This document shows positions 59,605-64,000 of a stretch of 64,000 nt of DNA, in pieces. The notes under the pieces were generated by a model. The model was not told the origin of the DNA. It searched no databases and saw nothing but the letters and a program-made list of their open reading frames with translations. Source of the stretch: Polytrichum commune. Its lineage: Eukaryota; Streptophyta; Polytrichopsida; Polytrichales; Polytrichaceae. Numbering within the stretch: the first letter of the stretch is position 1; each line of letters begins with the position of its first letter. The stretch is taken from assembly GCA_950295325.1 (NCBI GenBank), contig OX485808.1, forward strand, positions 16,390,527 to 16,454,526, read 5' to 3'. Position numbers and translations under genes: made by a program.

Positions 59605-60319
59605 TATGGTATTTGAGGTACATGTACATTATTTGCGAAGGGCTAGACTAGATGCCTAGAGATCTCAAAGTGTCATGTCCACTAATTGTCGATATGATTA
59701 TTCGTCAATATAAGTAGCTTCCTCAAGTGAAATTTATTAATAGTACGACATTTAGCATAGCACATTGGGATACTTGAGATTACAATTTTGCGATTTAGTA
59801 TGCAAGGGGAAGATATTACTAAGCAGACTCGTTGCAAATGTTATGTGTCTATGTTTTAATATGCAAGATGAAGATATTCTTGAACATAGTATTACCAAGT
59901 GTGATTTGTGTACACGTTAGTCAACTTGTAGACCATTGTGCAACATAGGCATACACCTCATAACATTCTTGAACATACTCATGCCACGATATTAGTAATT
60001 GCACTTGAATGCCAAGTGTCATGAGGTGACATCATTAGCGAAGATGTTGATCATTAATGTAACCTAACATACGCCTCAAAAACGGTCCGAGACGACTCTA
60101 AACTACTGGATGATGGTGGAGAGATATCCAAATCTCAAGGAAGAGGTTGGCGGTTCAATTCCCGGTTGTGTTGACAGAAAAAACTTGCCAGGTGGTCAAC
60201 TGCCTCGTGTGCTTTGACGCTGGCCTGTCGGCCTCCTGTCTCAAAAAAAAAAAAAAAAAAAAACATACGCCTCAAAAAGAGGGTAAATGACACTATTACA
60301 CATGTGACACTAACTACCA
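59605..60319 (+). repeat. TIR-bearing non-autonomous element family, copy 2 (split by a SINE)
   Basis: It shares the ordered blocks listed for 5901-6388. It is interrupted at 60083-60261 by a SINE; removing that and one 17-bp duplicate restores the alignment with copy 1. Confidence 0.75.
60083..60261 (+). mobile_element. tRNA-derived SINE with 17-bp target duplication and A tail
   Basis: The head region 'gatgatggtggagagatatcc' is followed by 'gttggcggttcaattcccgg', holding a Pol III B box (GGTTCAATTCC), then an unrelated body and a terminal A run of about 20. The 17-bp direct repeat AACATACGCCTCAAAAA flanks it at 60066-60082 and 60262-60278. The tRNA part is too diverged to be a working tRNA gene. 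Confidence 0.92.
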
Positions 60320-62435
60320 CGAATGGTGTAGACCGATTCACGGAGCCCTTCGAAGCGGATCCCAATGTCAAATCAACTTTCAAACACACAATGTCTAGCT
60401 AGCATGCATACTTTTTTCGGATGCGTGAGTATAAACAATGAATTCGGAGATCTTCGCACATAGTCAATCCGTTGAATTGCCATAGCTTTTTATGGTGATG
60501 CTACCGAAAGCTCTTTGTGAACAGGGATGCCCGCACTCAAAGGTGGGAAAGATAAACGAGGCTGACAAGGAGAGTCCACGTGCCACCTCCCCAAGTTTCA
60601 TCCTATAAGCTCCCCCCCCCTGCATGCGAATCTTATTGCCATGCACGAACTGCACCGAAGAATTCGGAATTCCTGTGTTAAATTTTCAGTGCACTCGAGA
60701 CGCATATGATGGCCCCACTGTTAGAAAAGGAAACCCTATTGTATCCTGGCCCTTCTTTATTCTTGAAGAATTTCGAAACCCTAGACGAAAGCATTAGGTC
60801 ATGCTCTTTGACTCATCCTGCGTAAGCTAATAATGATACCTGGCAGCTTGGTGCAAAGAGGCCGCAATCGGCGTTTAAAAAAGATTCTAAGGTAGAGGGT
60901 GCCTAACCCCTAAACTCTCAAGCCTTCCCGTTCCATTTTCGGGCACCTCCAGCATCAATGTTGATTTTTTTTGGGTTATGTAGTACAGTAGAATCTGTTT
61001 TTCTTCAAACTTAGCTGTACCGATGTGAACTAGATTATCATATATATCTTTTCCCTGAAAATTTGAAGTCAATCGGACTACATTTGCTAGGTTAGATTGG
61101 CATAGGAACATGGCCTTCATTTGGGGGACATCTAGGAAAAACTATGAAATTTTTGTGTCATGACCATGTTGGTCATGCCACAAATTTAAGAAAAATGGCA
61201 ACTTTGTCATAATATGTTATGTGAATGAAAAATGACCTACTCCTAGAATTTGGGTTCCATTTTAGCAAATTTAGATGAATTCCGTCACCCTCAAAGTTGG
61301 AGGGGCCACATGAGGTCATTTTGGGAGATTTCCCCTATTCCCAAATCCATCCAGTTGAGTTGTGCACAACTGTCACCTTGTCTTATGGGAAAAACCTCAC
61401 ACAAATTGGGCATTATATGTAAAAGATATTGGCTCCTAAATTCTAACAACACATGAAACTGCCTCCCAAAACAAGCAATGCCAACGTATCAGAAAATCCT
61501 ACATGCTTGGAATATAGTTAAGTTTTTATATGTTATTTTGATCCAGATGGTGGTGAGCATCACCCAACACCATTAGATCCCTTTCCATCCATACAAATTG
61601 CCACCTAGTGGGTCGCAAGCCACAGTTGCATATTAGGTGGCGACCCATTTCGGGTTTGCTTGAGCATTTAAGGGTTAAACCAACACTTTAAGCTATTGCA
61701 CATACACATGGCTATGTGGTTGATATTAAAAAAATATTCATATTAGCCTTCAGGCTTTAAATAGGTATAAAGAAAGAAAGAAATATTTTTTTAGCCTCAA
61801 TTGAATATTTGATGAATATTCAATGTCAAAATGACTAGCTTCCTTAAATTGATCCCTAGGCCCTGTGTATAACGACCTTGAATATGATGCGGACCTCCAC
61901 CTTCATTGCCTAGAACCAACACCAGATTGTCTAGAACCAACACAACATAGTTGGGTACTTGACCCAAGCTAGATCAGAGCCCGACATGGCCACCTCTATG
62001 ATCCCATCCGGTTCAGTTGTACAACTGTCCCTTTGCATCCCAGGTACTAACCCCCTTGGCTTTGTGGGCTTGACCCCCCCCCCCCCCATGAAATGGCTAG
62101 AGCATGCATTAACAAGCCACCCTAAACCCATCTTGAACCAACCCGAGATAGAATGCAACATGTTACCTACCCTTTATGGAGGTCGTGAAGGCCTGTGCGT
62201 GGTGCCGCCACTAATGGCACCTAAATCCGTCACTCCGTGGGCTTGGGCACTCCTTTTCCATGGGAAATGGTTCAAGGTAGTAGAGTGTTGGTGATTGGGA
62301 GGCTCTTATAAGTGTTGCTTTTGAGTGGGGTGTTGGTTTTAGCACCCTCTACCTTATTTGTTAATTCAAGGGCATGTTTTTCGCTCAAACATGGTAAAAG
62401 TAATTCCTGTGTCACATCAAGTGGACTACATTGTG
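60320..62435. other. No gene recognised
   Basis: Sequence at 60330-60720 is somewhat richer in CpG and could be the edge of a gene, but no frame is convincing. C14 lies at 62074-62087. Confidence 0.4.
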
Positions 62436-62926
62436 TATGGTATTTAGTGTCACATGCGTAATGGTGTCACTTACCCTATTTTGAGACATATGCTATGTTA
62501 CACTAATGATCAACTTCATTATTAGTGTCACCTCGTGACACTTGGCGTTCAAGTGCACTTACTAATATCTTGGCATGAGTATGTTACACAATGGTCTACA
62601 AGTTGACTTCAGCGTACCTAAATGACACATGGCATTAATATGCTCAAGAATATCTTCATCTTGCATCTTGAAATGTAAACACATGACACTTGCCATTAGT
62701 GTGCTCAATAATATCTTCCCCTTGGATACTAAAACGCAAAATTATCATTCCAAGCATCCCAATGTGCTATCCTAAATGTCATAAAGAAAATATATTGTCA
62801 CTTGAAAAGGTTCTCATATTGACAAGTAGTATCATATTGGCAATTGGTGGATGTGGCACTTTGAGACCTCTGGGCATCTAGTTTAGGCCCTTTGTAAATA
62901 GTGTGTACGTGACACTAAACACCATA
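62436..62926 (-). repeat. TIR-bearing non-autonomous element family, copy 3
   Basis: Inverse orientation to copies 1 and 2. Its outer ends TATGGTATTTAGTGTCACAT and (reverse complement) TATGGTGTTTAGTGTCACGT define the inverted terminal repeat of the family most clearly. Confidence 0.8.
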
Positions 62927-63113
62927 AACGGAGCACCATTGGATTTCTACTTGAGGGGGGGGGGGGGGGAGGTTAAAGACTTACCTTTCTATATGTTTGT
63001 GGTCCACTATCATCAGGCTTATACTAATGATAATTTGACTATTATGTGGTTTGATAGAAAGTTAGAGATTATGTAGCTAATTAACGAGAGGAGAATGGAT
63101 GATGAGTTGGGTT
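62927..63113. other. Short spacer with G15 homopolymer
   Basis: G15 lies at about 62955-62969, next to copy 3 of the TIR family. No coding is recognised. Confidence 0.6.
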
Positions 63114-63541
63114 AGCAACAAATATCCCCTATTCAAGTTATTTGTGAAACAAAACCATTATGTTCATGGACAAAAGCCAAGAAATATGGACTAGATGACC
63201 CTGAATGGCCAAGAGATTTGAACAGGATTATTAGATATAACCATCTAGATGGCCTCCTCATAGGCCTTCCGTTCATGGAGATCAACAACCTAGATAGAGA
63301 GCGGGGGAGTACAAAAGTTTGCTATGAGAAAGTCATCCTCTTCCCCAATCCCAGAATGCCACCTCAAATGGTTATGAATGAAGTGCTCTTTACATGGATA
63401 GAAAAGCACAAGGGAGTTGTTGCAAGTGTTGTCCACTTGGATGAGCGACCGGGTATGAACCAAAAGCTGATTCGTCCCAGTGAGTTAAAGAAGCATCTAC
63501 AGAGATATGAATCATCCTTGAAAGAGAGGCAGCTAGAATGA
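63114..63541 (+). CDS. Unrecognised open frame without a start codon (probable exon or transposon remnant)
   Basis: An open frame of about 142 residues from just after a stop at 63111 to the stop at 63539-63541, with no early ATG. The composition is protein-like: WTKAKKYGLDDPEWPRDLNR, GLLIGLPFMEINNLDRERGS, NEVLFTWIEKHKGVVASVVH and SELKKHLQRYESSLKERQLE. The C-terminal part is Lys/Glu-rich and probably helical. I recognise no domain. It may be part of a larger gene or mobile element continuing out of view. Confidence 0.35.
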
Positions 63542-64000
63542 ATAATATGGAGGAATCTGGTAGTGACTACTCTATATGAATTCCTGAGAGATTAGAATTT
63601 TGGCACCCAAACTCCAAACATTGGTTGGGCAAGCAAGGTAGGTGTGAGTGAGGATTAGGCCAATTGTTGGAGCCAGGAGGTTGGGACCCACGCGGCTACA
63701 AGACAACCGGACCAAAGAAAAGGACTTGTGTTGTGGGAATCTGGACAATACCTATGCGTGTTTTATGGTTGGCCGAATGGAAGCAAAATTTGTCGATGAG
63801 TTTGGCGTCCGCACACCAAATTTGTGAACTCCATGAAATCTGTTAGTGTGATTAATTTACTCTTCACACGTGGCCACCTCCATGGCGATCTGATCAATGA
63901 ACTCCACAGTAAGATCCAATGTTGTGAGAAGTACTTTAATTCACCAAAAAATACAAAACTGCGCTTTCCCAAAGCGATGGGACCCTGTGATAAAACAAAG
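63542..64000. other. No gene recognised
   Basis: Nothing supportable in the last 460 bp. Confidence 0.5.

Noticed and set aside
60083-60261. Functional tRNA gene
   Set aside because: Only a B box and partial tRNA similarity are present. The A tail and target duplication identify a retroposed SINE.
1-64000. Retrotransposon polyprotein (reverse transcriptase, integrase)
   Set aside because: I looked for YXDD, DDE integrase and Cys-His gag motifs in the translated frames and saw none.

Overview
The window looks like plant nuclear DNA: AT-rich, long introns with consensus GT..AG ends, tRNA-derived SINEs, MITEs, microsatellites and a 5S-like box. Two probable host genes are recognisable. One is a PV42-type CBS-domain (SnRK1 gamma-like) gene, which points to a land plant. 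The lineage cannot be settled from sequence alone; nothing marks a flowering plant specifically.

Layout. 1-4741: a three-exon PV42-like gene with a duplicated upstream leader. 4742-10600: non-coding, with a MITE-like element, an hAT-like element flanked by 8-bp target duplications, and a tandem duplication. 10828-13681: a small conserved gene on the minus strand of unknown function, surrounded by local duplications and a 5S-rRNA-like box. 13690-32600: mostly gene-poor repeats, SSRs and G/C homopolymers. 32640-40589: a decayed, left-truncated copy of a large DNA transposon (copy A). 42439-42980: part of an unrecognised gene. 43051-54723: a second copy of that transposon with both ends (copy B). 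54734-64000: further repeats (a TA-flanked MITE, a three-copy TIR family, a SINE with a 17-bp target duplication) and one orphan reading frame.

The main discovery candidate is the transposon. Copy B is 11.7 kb, is bounded by terminal inverted repeats and a 10-bp target site duplication, and holds two divergent genes. The minus-strand gene is a Mutator-like transposase with Cys/His clusters and a C-terminal SWIM zinc finger. The plus-strand gene is an eight-exon gene whose product joins a basic/acidic N-terminus, a ParB-like segment (GNHR motif), a long middle region and a C-terminal beta-class DNA methyltransferase-like fold with a degenerate catalytic motif. Its first intron is packed with CpG-containing palindromes, some at a 64-bp period. 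Copy A has the same divergent layout and also carries palindromes at about 64-bp spacing in intron 1, but the palindrome sequences are different. I infer a mobile element that carries a DNA-binding, modification-related protein together with its own element-specific site array. The closest described analogy is the anti-silencing VANC proteins of Arabidopsis VANDAL elements, but with an unrelated protein.

Both copies are broken. Most nonsense codons seen by comparing copies are explained by C-to-T or G-to-A changes, as expected from deamination of methylated cytosines.
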